NCBI GenBank assembly: GCA_034359265.1
Contig: CP136891.1
Location: 44,756,001-44,820,000, forward strand
Direction of reading: 5' to 3'
Origin: Canna indica
Taxonomy: Eukaryota; Streptophyta; Magnoliopsida; Zingiberales; Cannaceae
Length of the DNA stretch: 64,000 nt
Shown here: positions 21,607-32,704 of the stretch, piece by piece
Numbering within the stretch: position 1 is the stretch's first letter
Layout: each line of letters opens with the position of its first letter
The notes under the pieces: generated by a model
Seen by the model: the letters and a program-made list of their open reading frames with translations, nothing else
Databases searched by the model: none
Told to the model about the DNA's origin: nothing
Made by a program: the position numbers and the translations under genes

Positions 21607-23381
21607 CTGCAAAACAAAAATGATGACAGCGGGTGAGCTCGAAAGAACTCAGTGAGCGGTTCTACCAACCCCCACGAAAAACCAAAAACAGATATGATGC
21701 ATAAAGTAAAACTTCTGACTCAAGCAGGAGAGGTCACAAGGGAGTGACTAGCTAACAGGTCATCTGACCACCACCTGCGCGAAGGCAGCCAACACCCAAA
21801 GCGGTGAAGATCAACAGGCCTAAGCCTACCATGCCCTAAGGCAACAAAACATACTATGATAACCGGGATGACCCTCCGAACTTATCCTAATATAAAGAAA
21901 CTCAAGAGTAATCGGGATTGGCCCATCCGAACTTGCTCCACGAGACGCGTACGAACAATCGAGAATCGCCCATCCGAACTTGCCCCTTTTAGATATCACA
22001 GGAATAATCGAGATTTTCCAGTCCGAACTTATTCCTTAACAACACCTCGGGAATAATCGGGATAGGCCCTCCGAACTTATTCCTCGAGGTCAAACCAGAA
22101 CAATCGGAATTTGCCCATCGGAACTTGTTCCAAAAAGATAACGTAGGAATAATCGGGATTCGCTCATCCGAACTTATTCCTTTAAATATAGAATCTTGGG
22201 AACAATCGAGATTTTCCCATCCGAACTTGTTCCACAAGATACGCATCAACAATCGGGATTTGCCTATCCGAACTTGTTCAACAGGTTGGGAATTAGCCAT
22301 CCAACCTTTCGGGCCTAGCCCGCAATCCCGCTCCTCAATGAGCCTATCCGCCATTCATAAAGATATGGTGCAACATGACCTAAGTCAAGTCTCTCCTACG
22401 GTGTCTTAGTGGTGTCCTTATTGGGAAGCGTCTCAACACTCCAATACCCGACCCCAACTCCTAGACCCGTAATGTCATAACCCGTGAGGTTTTATTTCAT
22501 GCATAACTTTATTTGTTGGTTCTTAACAGATTATGCTGCCCCTTTGTTCAATTTTAATTATGCAATTAAAATTTAATCACCAAGATTAGGATTTTATTTT
22601 AGCTTAATGTTGTACCCGAAACTGATGTGTCTAACTCGAATCTTGTCTCCAGAGTGTGACCTATGTTTTCAAACTATGTTTTCTGATCAAAACGATAGGT
22701 TACACGACTATATTTAGCAAACTATGCACATCACAAACAAGATTTCAAAATCAACCCTAAATCAACAATTCAACATACTGTTTTCAACCTAATTGAGTTT
22801 TCAGCATCTCAAGATAAATAAATCCGAAATTTCAGAAGTAAATTCCTTAATTATCAACATAATAGAATTATATCATTGAGACAAAACTTCTGAAGAAACA
22901 AATCATGATTGTTTAACCAAGAGTAGCATGAACTAAGAAAATCTTCAAGCAAGAATCAATTTACATGATCAATAATCTCATATCAAGAACACTCAAGGCT
23001 TCAAGATCAAATCTTATTTTTGTAAAACATGCTCCATATCCAAAAATCACAGATTTAGATCTAAAGAATGCACAACAATTCAAGAACCTAAATAGGCAAG
23101 CAACTCAAGATATAGACTTCATGATAAACAAGAACTCTCACTTGGGCATTTCGTCGAACACCTTGAGGGCACCCTTGCTTCACCCTTGGCCGATCACCCC
23201 TAGGGTAAACCTAGGGCTGCCGAGCCACAAAGGGAGAGTCTCGGCCCTCCTTCCACGAATTGGCACAAGAACTCGGCAATCAAAACCCATGATTCGGCAA
23301 GAAATCACAAGAATCAAGAAAATGCCCAAATTGGTTCAAGACTACGAGAGAACCCGAGAAAGGAGAGGTAAAACCACTCAC
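21607..23381 (-). other. predicted intron in the 5' LTR leader of element A
   Basis: On the minus strand GTGAGTGG at 23381 is a near-consensus donor. A T-rich tract ending TTTTGCAG (AG at 21607-21608), followed by AGCCTGACC, is a strong acceptor. The same pair stands at homologous places in the LTRs of B and C. Confidence 0.6.
21857..22304 (-). repeat. array of about ten short hairpins in A LTR (right copy)
   Basis: Same units as 10033-10481. Perfectly paired arms include GGAATAA/TTATTCC (three units), GAACAA/TTGTTC and GGAACAA/TTGTTCC. One unit has become unpaired (GAGTAA against TTGCTC), where the other LTR keeps GAGCAA/TTGCTC. Confidence 0.85.
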
Positions 23382-24022
23382 ATGAATAGAAAAGAATACT
23401 AGCCGAGAAATCCCGATCGACGGCCTCCGAATCAAGCTCCAAGAGGTGGTGGCTCGGCTCCACCAAGGGGGAAAAGGGGGCGGCGGCTCCTCCTCAAGCC
23501 AATTGCTTGGCTTCCAAGGGAGATGAGGGGAGAGCGAGAGAGAGGGGAGGAGGGGCTTGGCTCGGCGGTTGATAGGCTTGGCTCGACAACTGCAAGAGAG
23601 AGGAAGGGAGGGGCTGGTGGTGGCTCCTCTCTTTCCTTCAATTGGCTTGTGCGGCTCCAATAGGGAGCTGCAAGCCCTAGGGGAAAAATTTATAACACTT
23701 CCCACCTCTTTTAACCCGCATCTGCCTCAACCCAGATCCATACCCACTAACGTCTCAACCCGCTACCCACTAAGCTTAATTAAACCTAAATTAACCCCAT
23801 ATGCGACATAATTAAACCATCATGCATACACAACATAAAATTAAATAAATTTATCTACGCAAACAAAAATTTACATAGCTCATATTCCTACATACTTACC
23901 CAAGCTCGCAAGCTCGCACCGGACCATGAGTCTACTTGGCTCGACGTCGGACTGGCTTGCTAGGCTAACAAATAGACACATAAATGAAAAATTAATATTA
24001 ATATATAGGATATTACAATAAC

Positions 24023-24480
24023 TGCATAACTCCTTAATAAATTTTAAAAAAATAAAACAAGCAACCATAGAGCACAAGAAAGAGGAAAGGACTTACAAAT
24101 CATTATTATGCATATATAAAACAAGCAACCATAGTGCATCCTTCAATCCTCAAGTCCTGCATTTAGAAACCATTATTCTGCATTATTTTCAATCAAACTT
24201 CAGGTACAATACAAATCACTTACAGCTTTCCTTAATCAAATGCGGAGTACATTTCTAAAATATTTACGCAGCCTAATTCCTATAAAAATTCAACTAATAC
24301 ATTTTGGATACATCATAGACCTATGAGAACTACAAGCACGCATGCTGCTAAAAGTACAAGGCTGCTAGAACTACTAGAACTACAATCACGCATGCTGCAA
24401 GGCTCCTAGTTTGAACAAATGAAGGAGGGTGTTATTTACATGGTTTAGTGTGAATATGTACTGCGCAAAAGAGTGAAAGT
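24023..24480. other. flank with small local duplications
   Basis: AT-rich. ATAAAACAAGCAACCATAG occurs twice (about 24052 and 24117) and a CACGCATGCTGC phrase also twice (about 24337 and 24387). No gene recognised. Confidence 0.4.
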
Positions 24481-24599
24481 ATCATGAAGCCTAGTGAGGA
24501 AGAGGGAGAACATGCACTGTGCAAAAGAGTGTGTTTGCTTGCCTGCTTCCAATCCTTGTGTTGTAGATCCACTACATATATCTCATGCCAAATAAAGAT

Positions 24600-24880
24600 T
24601 TGTGCTGTTGTAAGTGAGGAAGTTATGGAAGGCTGTGAGCCTATGAGTTGTGGAAATGTCACCAACATTAGTTATCCTTTCTGGCTCGTTGATGAACAAC
24701 CACCTTACTGTGGCCATCCCCTTTATGAGCTAAGATGCACGGAAGACAAACCCATTCTTCTTCATCTTTTCCATAAAGTGTACTTGGTGACAAAATTACT
24801 CACGTTTTATATAGAATGGAATGAGACATTTCAGGTTATAACATTTTTAATTGCAACATCAAGTTCAATGGATCATTCTA
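24600..24880 (+). pseudogene. wall-associated receptor kinase (GUB_WAK-type) ectodomain fragment
   Basis: Within an open frame at 24484-24939 the stretch CEPMSCGNVTNISYPFWL and PPYCGHPLYELRC matches the galacturonan-binding domain at the N-terminus of WAK and LRK10-like receptor kinases, which contact pectin in the wall. The cysteine pattern C-x4-CGN-x3-ISYPFW is intact. Only the first third of the domain is present; afterwards similarity fades and the frame runs into the 3' end of the opposing receptor fragment. There is no convincing signal peptide, membrane segment or kinase. It is a fragment, and with its neighbours may have been assembled by a transposon. Confidence 0.75.
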
Positions 24881-25567
24881 AGAAACAAAGCTTCCATTAT
24901 AATAGGGCATGCCATGGTTGGGCTTCTTGTTCTTCTTAGTCTTCTTAACGCACAGCACTAGTGACACAATCAACAGAACTAGGAGTAACCCGGCACCTAG
25001 GCTGATCCCCAATACGATAGGCAGATTAGAGTTGGAACTGTGAGAAGGTGCATCCGAATTATTATAATTCTTGGTCGATTGGGGAGTCTTCCCTGAAGGT
25101 AGTGCCTTCGATGAATTTGTTGTTGATGGCGGTGAAAATGCCCCCAAGCTGGATTGAGGTGGTGACGGCGGCGATGGTGGTTTCGATGAGGCGCCACTGG
25201 ACTGGGGGGTTGGAGGGGAAGAAGCTGAAGAGTTTTGAGGCGACGGTGGCGGTGACGTCGATAGGGAATCCGTGGACTGGGGTGGAGAAACCAAAGAGCT
25301 TTCTGGCGACGGTGGCGGGGTTAAGGCTGGAGACGCCGTAGAGGTAGGCGGAGGAGGGGACGGGGAGGATGATGCAGGAGGGGGAGTGTCCGGGGTGGCG
25401 GTGGGAGGTGGCGGTGATGTGGGCGGGGTTTGCTGCGGAGGCGATGACTGTGCTTCGGTGGATGTCTGATCAGGGCGAGGTGCTGACGATGCAGAATCTG
25501 ATGGAGAAGGCTCAGCGGCCGTCGTGGGAGCCGGCGGAGACGGAGCAGCATCAGGGGACGAAGCCAT
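24878..25567 (-). CDS. PERK-type receptor: extracellular and membrane part only (truncated)
   Basis: 229 codons from ATG at 25565-25567. About 170 residues rich in proline, serine and threonine (SPPPP-like blocks) form an extensin-like ectodomain. A hydrophobic segment of about 23 residues follows (VLGISLGAGLLLVLLIVSLV), then a basic stop-transfer stretch (KKTKKNKK) and a short MPYYNGS motif. This order is that of proline-rich extensin-like receptor kinases, which sense the cell wall. The kinase domain that should follow is absent: the frame stops, and the adjoining DNA is the WAK fragment on the other strand. It may be exon 1 of a gene whose rest was lost, or a captured exon. Composition is GC-rich compared with both sides. 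Open frames opposite it are shadows. Confidence 0.7.
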   Translation of the reverse strand: MASSPDAAPSPPAPTTAAEPSPSDSASSAPRPDQTSTEAQSSPPQQTPPTSPPPPTATPDTPPPASSSPSPPPPTSTASPALTPPPSPESSLVSPPQSTDSLSTSPPPSPQNSSASSPPTPQSSGASSKPPSPPSPPQSSLGAFSPPSTTNSSKALPSGKTPQSTKNYNNSDAPSHSSNSNLPIVLGISLGAGLLLVLLIVSLVLCVKKTKKNKKPNHGMPYYNGSFVS

Positions 25568-26020
25568 GTTGAGGGGATGGAGTGCAGGTTGCGGAGGACT
25601 CCACCCTCCCCGTAACTCCTCCTACGCCAACCTGCCCATCGAGAAATTATGCATGATTAACGTTGTTTATTGACTGTCGATTAGTAAAGAAACTGATTGG
25701 AAGAGAAAGTACTCGGTTTGATTCTTGGGTTGGAGGAGCCAAGAAGATGTGGCGAGAGGCGTCGGCTTCAAGTCATCCATATCCAACCGCACCCCGCTCT
25801 GTCTCTCCCGGGATTCTCTCTATTCTTAGCTATCCATCCTCAAGTCGTCAGAGCTCGCGGAAGTTATCGCTCGGAAGTGAACCTTTAAAACCCTTATTTA
25901 AACAGGGGCGGCGCAGATGAGTAGTGGATGGCGGCAAACAAATTTGGGCGCGAGAGAGATACGGAGAGGGAGAGATCGAGTGGAAGGGAAGAAAAAAGAA
26001 GCTAGGTGATAATATCAAGT
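25568..26020. other. upstream region of the PERK fragment
   Basis: Mixed composition and no clear gene. It could include the 5' UTR and promoter of the minus-strand fragment; no convincing TATA box position could be fixed. Confidence 0.3.
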
Positions 26021-26238
26021 GACAGCACAAATGTCGTCGAAAAATGCGGTAGCTAATCAATCGCGAAGCTGTCGTAGCAATGTTAACTTTGCGATGGCCG
26101 AGGTTGTGGTCGCAAAGTCGTCACAAAAGTGGCAACTTTGCAACCCCCTATTTTCCCCGGTCGCAGAACCGTCGCATCTGCGACGGCTAAGTAGCGGTCG
26201 CACAAAAGCCGTCGCAAATGACCTGATTTCTAGTAGTG
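26021..26238. mobile_element. right end of a CACTA element
   Basis: Repeated GCGACGG/CCGTCGC words in both orientations, ending TTTCTAGTAGTG, the complement of the CACTA terminal repeat CACTACTAGAAA. I did not find the left end inside the window. Confidence 0.65.
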
Positions 26239-26543
26239 ATCCAGTTAACTGTTATTTCAATTTTAATTTTTCGATTCGGTTAATCGATAATTTTCGATTA
26301 ACCAAGAAATTTTTTTAATCTATAAACATAATAATATTATGCAAATCACATATAGAGAAAAATTTAAACAAATACCGAATTCTCATTGAGAAAAAAGAAA
26401 AAAAGAAGTGGGAAGCCATTTGAACCAAGATAATGTGCTACAAAAATTTATTTATTTATTTATATTTTTATTTTTAATATTTTCTTATATTTTTATAATA
26501 TTTTTATAATTTTTTATAATTTATAATTTATTATTTAATATAT

Positions 26544-26601
<58 letters not shown>

Positions 26602-26807
26602 AAAAATTAATAAATTATATCAAATTGGCCGGTTAACGAAAACCGGTGGACTTTTTACATTTCGGACCGAAATCGAAATCACAAACCGATTTTTCCAAAA
26701 ATATAAACCAAAACCGAAAAAACCGGTTCGGTTAACCGGAAAAATCGGTTTGGTTTCGAATCGTTTTTCCGATTAACCGAAAAATCGGTTTTTTTTTCTC
26801 ACCCCTG
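26239..26807. mobile_element. hAT-like MITE remnant
   Basis: Many CGGTTAACCG and AACCGAAA-type words in both orientations around an AT-rich core. The right end CTCACCCCTG is the complement of CAGGGGTGAG, a hAT-style terminus. The left terminus seems lost at the CACTA boundary. Confidence 0.45.
26552..26598. repeat. (TA)n microsatellite
   Basis: Nearly uninterrupted TA dinucleotides inside the hAT-like remnant. Confidence 0.95.
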
Positions 26808-27710
26808 AAAAAAATATATCATTTTTACATTATGTTCGGTTCAATGAGGCAAGGGGAAAGGAGGTAATTTAGGGTGAGGTGAGAGGAGAGAAGCAAAGAT
26901 TTTGTGTTTAGTTCAAAATTGACAGAAGGAAAGCCAGAGAAGAAATATTTTTATCTATTTTGCTTGGTTGGAGAGGGGAAGGGGTAGACGGTAGAAAAGA
27001 GTTCTCTGATTTAACAATAAAAAAGAGCAAAATTTGACAAAAACATATAAATTTTTTAAATGCTCCCGCCTTTGGAGGTAAGCAATTTTAGCTTATCTCG
27101 TTTCCCTTCAATTATTTCCTCTCTATTTTTTCCGTCAACCAAACAAGAAGTATTATCAAACTCACCTCCCATATTCTCTCCTTAGAAAACTCCCAACAAC
27201 AAAATGTTAGAGAATCAGAGATTAACTGCATAATCAAAAAAGATAAACTCAATGCAATTTTTTATAGAACCGGAGAACTTTTAAGAGAGTACTATTATTT
27301 AAGGAACTTAAAAGTCATCGAAGTGGAAAGACAATGAACCAAACATGATAATAGTATTTACAACACTATACAAAATTAACAGAAACCAAATACATATATT
27401 ATGAATTCAGTGGTCATCGACAAGAATCACTTTCCACCTCATCTTCACCATTTTTTTCCTTATAGTAGGAAAGTGTTGGCAACATCGTCGGCATTTGAAA
27501 AAGGAAATAATGCATTTACAGACAAGTCCAGAATGAAGAAAGTACATAGCGAGATTCCCAAATATAATTATTCAGGTGTTCTGGAGATCAATTCTATACT
27601 GATTGACGACCACGTTGGTAAAGTGAATTAAAGGGATTATAGCTTACATATTACAAAGTGTCTGTGTGCATATACCTGTTTTTTAAATGGAAAATAAAAT
27701 TATTAACTAT
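26808..27710. other. intergenic DNA, no confident gene
   Basis: Purine-rich then AT-rich sequence. GCTTGGTTGGAGAGG (about 26970) and the roughly complementary TTTCCGTCAACCAAACAAG (about 27128) hint at a decayed foldback element. A 76-codon frame at 27401-27631 has no motif I recognise. Confidence 0.35.
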
Positions 27711-28517
27711 TGTTAAGAAATTAGTATGTCTAACTCATTCTAAAAGCTAGCTCATGAGAAAAGAATTGCCCAAATTATTTAAAGGTTATCTTGATCATAT
27801 TTTTAACCAATGTGAGACTTTAACATATTCCTCTCACGCCCAGAATTGAATATCCAGAGTGTGAAGTTTTACAGGACTGAACATCTGCGGGTGGCACAAT
27901 ATCAATCATAGGTTTGGCTCTGATACCATGTTAAGAAATTAGTGGGTCTAACTTATCTGCGGGTATTAACCATTGTTAATAAATTAGTAGGCCTCTCCCA
28001 ATGTGGGACTTTAACATAGTTTGAGCAATCCACTCCTAATGAGCTAACTTTTGGGGTGAGTTAGACCCACTAATTTTTTAATATGATATCAGAGCCAAAT
28101 TTGTGATTGATATTGTGCCACCCGCATATGTTCAGTCCTGCAAAACTCCACGCTCTAGATGTCCAATTCTGGGCATGAGAGGGGTGTGTTAAAGTCCCAC
28201 ATTGGTTAAAATATGGCAAATGTAGTCTTTAAATAGTTTAGGCAACCCTCTCCTCATGAGCTAGCTTTTGGGGTGAGTTAGACCTACTAATTTCTTAACA
28301 TTGTATTAGAGCGAAACTTGTGGTTGATATTGTGCCACCCACAGATGTCCAGTCCTGCAAAACTTCACGCTCCAAATATCCAATTCTGAGCGTGAGAGGG
28401 GTGGTTAAAGTCTCACATTGGTTAAAAATATGATCAAAGTAGCCTTTAAATAATTTGGACAATCCTCTCCCCACGAGCTAGCTTTTGAGGTGAGTTAGAC
28501 CCACTAATTTCTTAACA
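27711..28517. mobile_element. rearranged TRIM array (inverted and tandem copies)
   Basis: Terminal-repeat retrotransposons in miniature. The unit LTR is about 115 bp, TGTTAAGAAATTAG...GGACTTTAACA. One copy lies on the minus strand: LTR 27711-27825, internal part, primer site complement GGCTCTGATACCA (27916-27928), then a broken LTR from 27929. Two linked copies lie on the plus strand: LTR end to about 28082, primer-like TGATATCAGAGCC (28084-28096), LTR 28187-28300, a second primer-like region, LTR 28402-28517. The plus-strand copies share their middle LTR. No coding capacity. Confidence 0.88.
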
Positions 28518-28543
28518 ACCATCACTCATTATTAAGAAATAAT

Positions 28544-29139
28544 CACTATAATAAATCATGCAATTAAGGGCGGGTTAAATTCGACGACCGTCCTTAGGCG
28601 TCGGTTTTAACGCTTAATTACGTTATTAAGGGCGATAAAATCGGCGCTACTTGGGTGTAGTGCCGATTTTTTTGTTTCTTATTTCCGGTTGCCGCACATC
28701 TCCTCCCGTTCTCGTTCCGTGAAATCAAGACGCAAAAACCCGTTGCTCCTTGATTTCAGCTGCTCTCGCTGCCCCGTGATTTCACCTACTCTCGTTGCTC
28801 CGTGAAATCATCCTTTCACATGAAAACCCTAAACCCTATTTGTCATTTTCCCCCATCTCCATTCGTCTTCTCCATTCGATCTGTGAAATCCTGCTCCCGA
28901 TGTTTCTTCGCCGATCTGAACAACTTCTTTCCTGATCTGAAGAGCTTCTTCCCTAATCAGTTGTTGAAAGGGTGGGCTCACCATTTCTTTCCCGATCCGC
29001 GTTGAAAGGGTGTGCTCTGTTTCTTTTGAACTCAATTGGAAGAGCTTCTTCAGTTTTGTTTAATATCAAATGCAACAGAGGTTTCACCTATGTTCTATAC
29101 AATATAAATACATTAGATGGATAATGCATACAATATAGA
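28544..29139. mobile_element. left end of a CACTA-like element (partial)
   Basis: Starts CACTATAATAAATC and has inverted TTAAGGGCG/CGCCGATT-type words within 130 bases, followed by a CT-rich stretch in which a CTCTCGTTGCTCCGTGAAATCA-like phrase recurs (about 28700, 28760, 28795). No matching right end seen. The open frames in 28802-29035 lack recognised motifs. Confidence 0.45.
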
Positions 29140-29144
29140 CTAGA

Positions 29145-31637
29145 TGTCATGTCCCAACTCAGGATACGCGTGATCGGCCAAGGTACGAGTCAGTACCTCG
29201 AAGTCTACCATATGCACTGACTAACAATTCTCAAAAGAACACATAAATAGGACACATCAAGTGTCGACCAAAACCAACGATAATAACTTTTATTAAAAGT
29301 TCAAACCAGTTTGATAACACCAAGTTTTTAAAACACCATAAGTTTCAAATAAAACAACCGAAAGTTTTTCCAAATAAACATTCAAGTTTTAACAGAAGAA
29401 ACCCAGTGCATACATCAGACACTAACAGACACGACTACAACTAAATCCTGCTAGCTATGAGATCTGCGTCCACGCCTACTCTACTGCGCGCCATGCCACC
29501 AAGCCGTACCTCACTGGTCGGGCTTTGCAAAACATCAAGAAAGGAAAACCATGAGTTCACGAGGAACTCAGTGAGCGGTTCTTTCGAACCTCCACTTAAA
29601 ACCTCGGCAATCACATATATAAGGAAGTTATCAAATCACATTCCATCCAAAATGGATGAGTGGATGAACCGGCCTCTCGGGCCCATATCCACGATGCAAA
29701 TTCGACCAATAAAGGCCTACAGTATATATGGAAGGTACAATCCTTCCTCTACTTGACTCGGCCGGTCGGCCTACTCAAATCAGCCCCTATGGGCTCCTCA
29801 TTTAGAGAATTTTACACTTCGGATCCGTCAACTACGATGGCCACTAGTTTCAGTGATCCTCCGGGTTAGGGATAGCTAGTCCCAACCCACTCGGGTCTAT
29901 CGTCAGCGTGGCCTACTGACGAAATATCAAGACCCTCCGCCATCCGGGTCTAACACCTAGCAGGCCCGCTGGTGCAATCTGAAGACCCTATGAACCACTG
30001 AGTTGTGTGCTTGCCATCTGGCTAGTGACACTTCTTAGTAGACCATCAACCACAACCCAAACCGGCTGTGCCATAATGTTGTGTTTTGCATTCCGGGCAT
30101 TGCCCATGTCTGACCCCTACCTTAGGGTCTTCTTGTTTCCTTATTTGAAACGCCTAGTGTATGTGTCCTATATCTAAGTTAAATGATACCACAAGTCATC
30201 TAACCGTTCTTCCTAGAGCGAGCGAACTCGCCGACTGGGTAGGCACTCGACCTACCAATTTCACATCACTTACCAATTTAATTATGGATGATAACATCAT
30301 GAAGAACCGAATTAGAAAGTAAGTAATGTAGAGGTTTTAAATCAATATGGAACATACACTAGCATGGCAACAATTAAACATAATATGAGCAATTTAATGA
30401 AACCTTTCTTGACTACATATACCATGTAAGCATTGGCAAGAATATTTCCAAAAAGAAAATATAGATCTAACCCAACAATTCATAACCTGAATATGGATTT
30501 ACATTAGCATGAACATGAATACACGTTAAATGGAGGGATAGGAACAACTACACAAAATCATTTGTTTCCTCCCCCTTTCCCTTGATCGGTCGCAGCTTGA
30601 GCAAGGTAACCCTTGCTCGGCCGAACCACTCATGTGGAAAGAGGCTGAAATTTATGCATTCTTATTAGTAGAATCAGTAAACATAAACTTAAATTTACAT
30701 CTAACATTTAACCATGAAGGTGTAGGTTAAGGCGATATAGTAGGAGATTCGACAAACCAATAAAAATAGCCCAACTCTTTTTCTCCCTTTCTACTGCTCG
30801 GCCAACTCGAGCAGGATAATGTCCTTGCTCGGTCGAACCCCTTAGGGGTGTTGGACACAACTGCGACGTCCACTCGAGTGTCAATCCAAAAGCAAAAACA
30901 AAGCGAGTATAAGTCGATACACATGTTGCAAGACGAGCGAGGAAATTGGAGAAAATTTTGGCATGACCTTTCCCCTTTTTCCTCGACTCGGCCAGCCCCT
31001 TAAAACAAGAATTGACACGTATAAAACCATGAAATCACAGCATATATAAAGATCTAAGAATCTAACATAGAGAAAACAACTCGATCGGCAAAACTCGCGA
31101 AGAAGAATCTCGATTTCCAAATCTATGGGGCCGGCCACCCGCCTCCCCTCAACTTGTATCTAACCACTCACCTTGAATTGAATCGCGAAGAAATCTTGCA
31201 GAAATGGGATTCTGATCTCCTCGCGCATCGTCGCGAACTCGGCGCCGACAAGATCTCTTCCTCCTCTCTCTCCCTTTCCCCCTCTTGATGGGCTGCGTGC
31301 GGCTCCCTCTTTGAGCCGCACGGGTGGCTTGGGTGAGGGGTTTTATTCCCCTCATCCAATGACCCATTTGCCCCTGACTTAACTTGACTTATACCCGATT
31401 CGATTTGAGTCCGATTCGGACTCCGATCCTATCCGCACTCATGAGTCAAACTCGACTTAATAAGACATCATAAGCAAGAAAGTAAATAACCACTGAACCA
31501 ATTTAACTTCATATTTCCATGGATCGGGTTATACCTTCTACTCGAGGCGAATCCCATGGCTCGACCCGGCTAACCTCCGATCCAGTGCGCTGCACCAAAA
31601 ATAGAATTCTATATTAGGAAATTTTTCGGGTCTTACA
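29145..31637 (-). repeat. solo LTR of the element-C gypsy family
   Basis: 2493 bp from TGTCATGTCCC to GGGTCTTACA, flanked by CTAGA (29140-29144) and CTATA (31638-31642), a target duplication with one change. In the minus-strand sense it parallels the LTR of element C: TGTAAGACCCG start, GTGCGGCTC...GAGCCGCAC inverted repeat (about 31296-31322), donor-like AAGGTGAGTGG (31171) and a decayed acceptor near 29525. No internal sequence, so it is the product of LTR-LTR recombination. Frames in 31149-31367 are leader sequence, not genes. Confidence 0.85.
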
Positions 31638-31642
31638 CTATA

Positions 31643-31972
31643 AGGTTTCTTTAATGTTAGCAATTTCAAAGACCAATCATCTCCAATTTCTAGATGTGCC
31701 CAACCTTACATTTTGTTTAAAATATTGGGATACCATTGACTGCCATATTGTTCGGATCCTCAATGATCTTCGTAAGAACCCTCTGGATTTTAGAAAAATC
31801 AATAAAGCCCTCATCACTTTAATTCCCAAGATAGATAGAGCAGACCATCCCGGGGAATTCTAGCCAATCAGTCTGGAAAATAGCCACGTTAAAATTTTCT
31901 CAAAGCTAATGGCCAATCAACTTTTTTTCGCTAATGCATCTGCTAGTTGATATTTCCCAAGGTGCTTTCATC
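31643..31972 (+). pseudogene. LINE reverse transcriptase, upstream part
   Basis: Encodes the early RT blocks of a plant L1-like LINE: NKALITLIPKID, then EF-stop-PISL where FRPISL is expected (arginine codon changed to TAG at 31861-31863). A frameshift follows at the T run near 31922, with DISQGAF in the next frame. It stops at the CACTA-like terminus at 31973 and resumes after 57316. The LINE 5' region (ORF1 and endonuclease) is not present before it; the copy starts within RT, as truncated LINEs do. Confidence 0.82.
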
Positions 31973-32704
31973 CACTACAAGAAAAATGAACATCAGTAAT
32001 AGAAATTTTGTGAGGCGGATTTGTGACGACGTGAAATAAACTTTTTTTTTCCAAAACAGTGATGGATTTGTGATGGGAAATCTGACACAAAACGATTCCA
32101 TAACAAATATGTCACAAATTTTTTGATTAATTTGGCCTAAAATTTTTAACAAATAGCATCAGTGACAGATTAATGATCGAATTCATTTTCGTCACTAATA
32201 TTCTATCACTAATCCGTCACTAATTTTTTTTCTACATATCCATCACTGAGCCACCACATAACAGTGACAGATCAGTGACAAAAGTAGAAATTCGACATAA
32301 AATTTAACTTTATAAAAGCAAAATTTAACATTGTTTTGTTTAGTCCACATGGGTTAAAATTATTTTTTACTTATTTTTAACCATCATAAATATAATTTTT
32401 TTAGTCCCATATGGATTATTTTCTTTTTCTCCTAATTTTCTTAGTTTTATAAATTGATACCTCATGAGTTCAAAAAATTTACTATCATATTATCTTTTAT
32501 AAATTTCCTAAAAATATTGTAAAAATATAAATAATAATATAATATTGATATAATATAATATAATATCATATATTATTATTATATTATTATATTATAATAA
32601 TCTATAATATAATAATATAATTGATTGATTTTTTATGCGTAGGAAATCGTAATATCAGTGACAAATTTTGTGACGGATACTTTTCTGTCACAGAAGAGTA
32701 AATG
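31973..32704. mobile_element. CACTA-like element, left part
   Basis: Begins CACTACAAGAAAAATG and carries GTGACGGATTTGTGATGG-type words in both orientations (for example near 32012, 32060, 32210, 32260, 32655). It is inserted in the LINE after ATC. It is broken by gypsy element B. The likely right end is 57190-57316. Confidence 0.6.

Larger units (their letters stand above)
1505..24017 (-). mobile_element. Ty3/gypsy chromovirus element A (minus strand, nested insertions)
   Basis: Complete LTR retrotransposon bounded by TG...CA termini and a 5-bp target duplication ATAAC (1500-1504 and 24018-24022). On the minus strand the order is 5' LTR (21161-24017), primer site, gag, protease, reverse transcriptase, RNase H, integrase, chromodomain-like tail, polypurine tract, 3' LTR (1505-12190). 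The pol order and the C-terminal chromodomain-like motif place it among plant chromoviruses, possibly the Tekay/Del group. Two later insertions interrupt it: element D in the 3' LTR and a CACTA element between gag and protease. Without them it is about 10.6 kb. The two LTRs differ at roughly 5% of positions in the stretch I compared by eye, and coding frames are broken, so this is an old inactive copy. Confidence 0.93.
21161..24017 (-). repeat. 5' LTR of element A
   Basis: 2857 bp, starting TGTCACGCCC and ending GATATTACA. In the minus-strand sense it holds a TATAAAT box (23688-23694), a GCGGCTCC...GGAGCTGC inverted repeat (about 23651-23671), a predicted intron (23381 down to 21607) and the hairpin array inside that intron. 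It lacks the long GA tract of its partner. Confidence 0.93.

Noticed and set aside
24361..24385. CTACTAGAAC phrase as left terminus of the CACTA element ending at 26238
   Set aside because: Lacks the CACTA start, has no GCGACGG subterminal repeats beside it and no matching 3-bp duplication.
25272..25572. Frames opposite the PERK fragment
   Set aside because: GC-rich proline codons leave the complementary strand open; the minus-strand frame has the real domain order.
27401..27631. 76-codon frame as a gene exon
   Set aside because: No recognised motif, no convincing splice sites, isolated in repeat-rich DNA.
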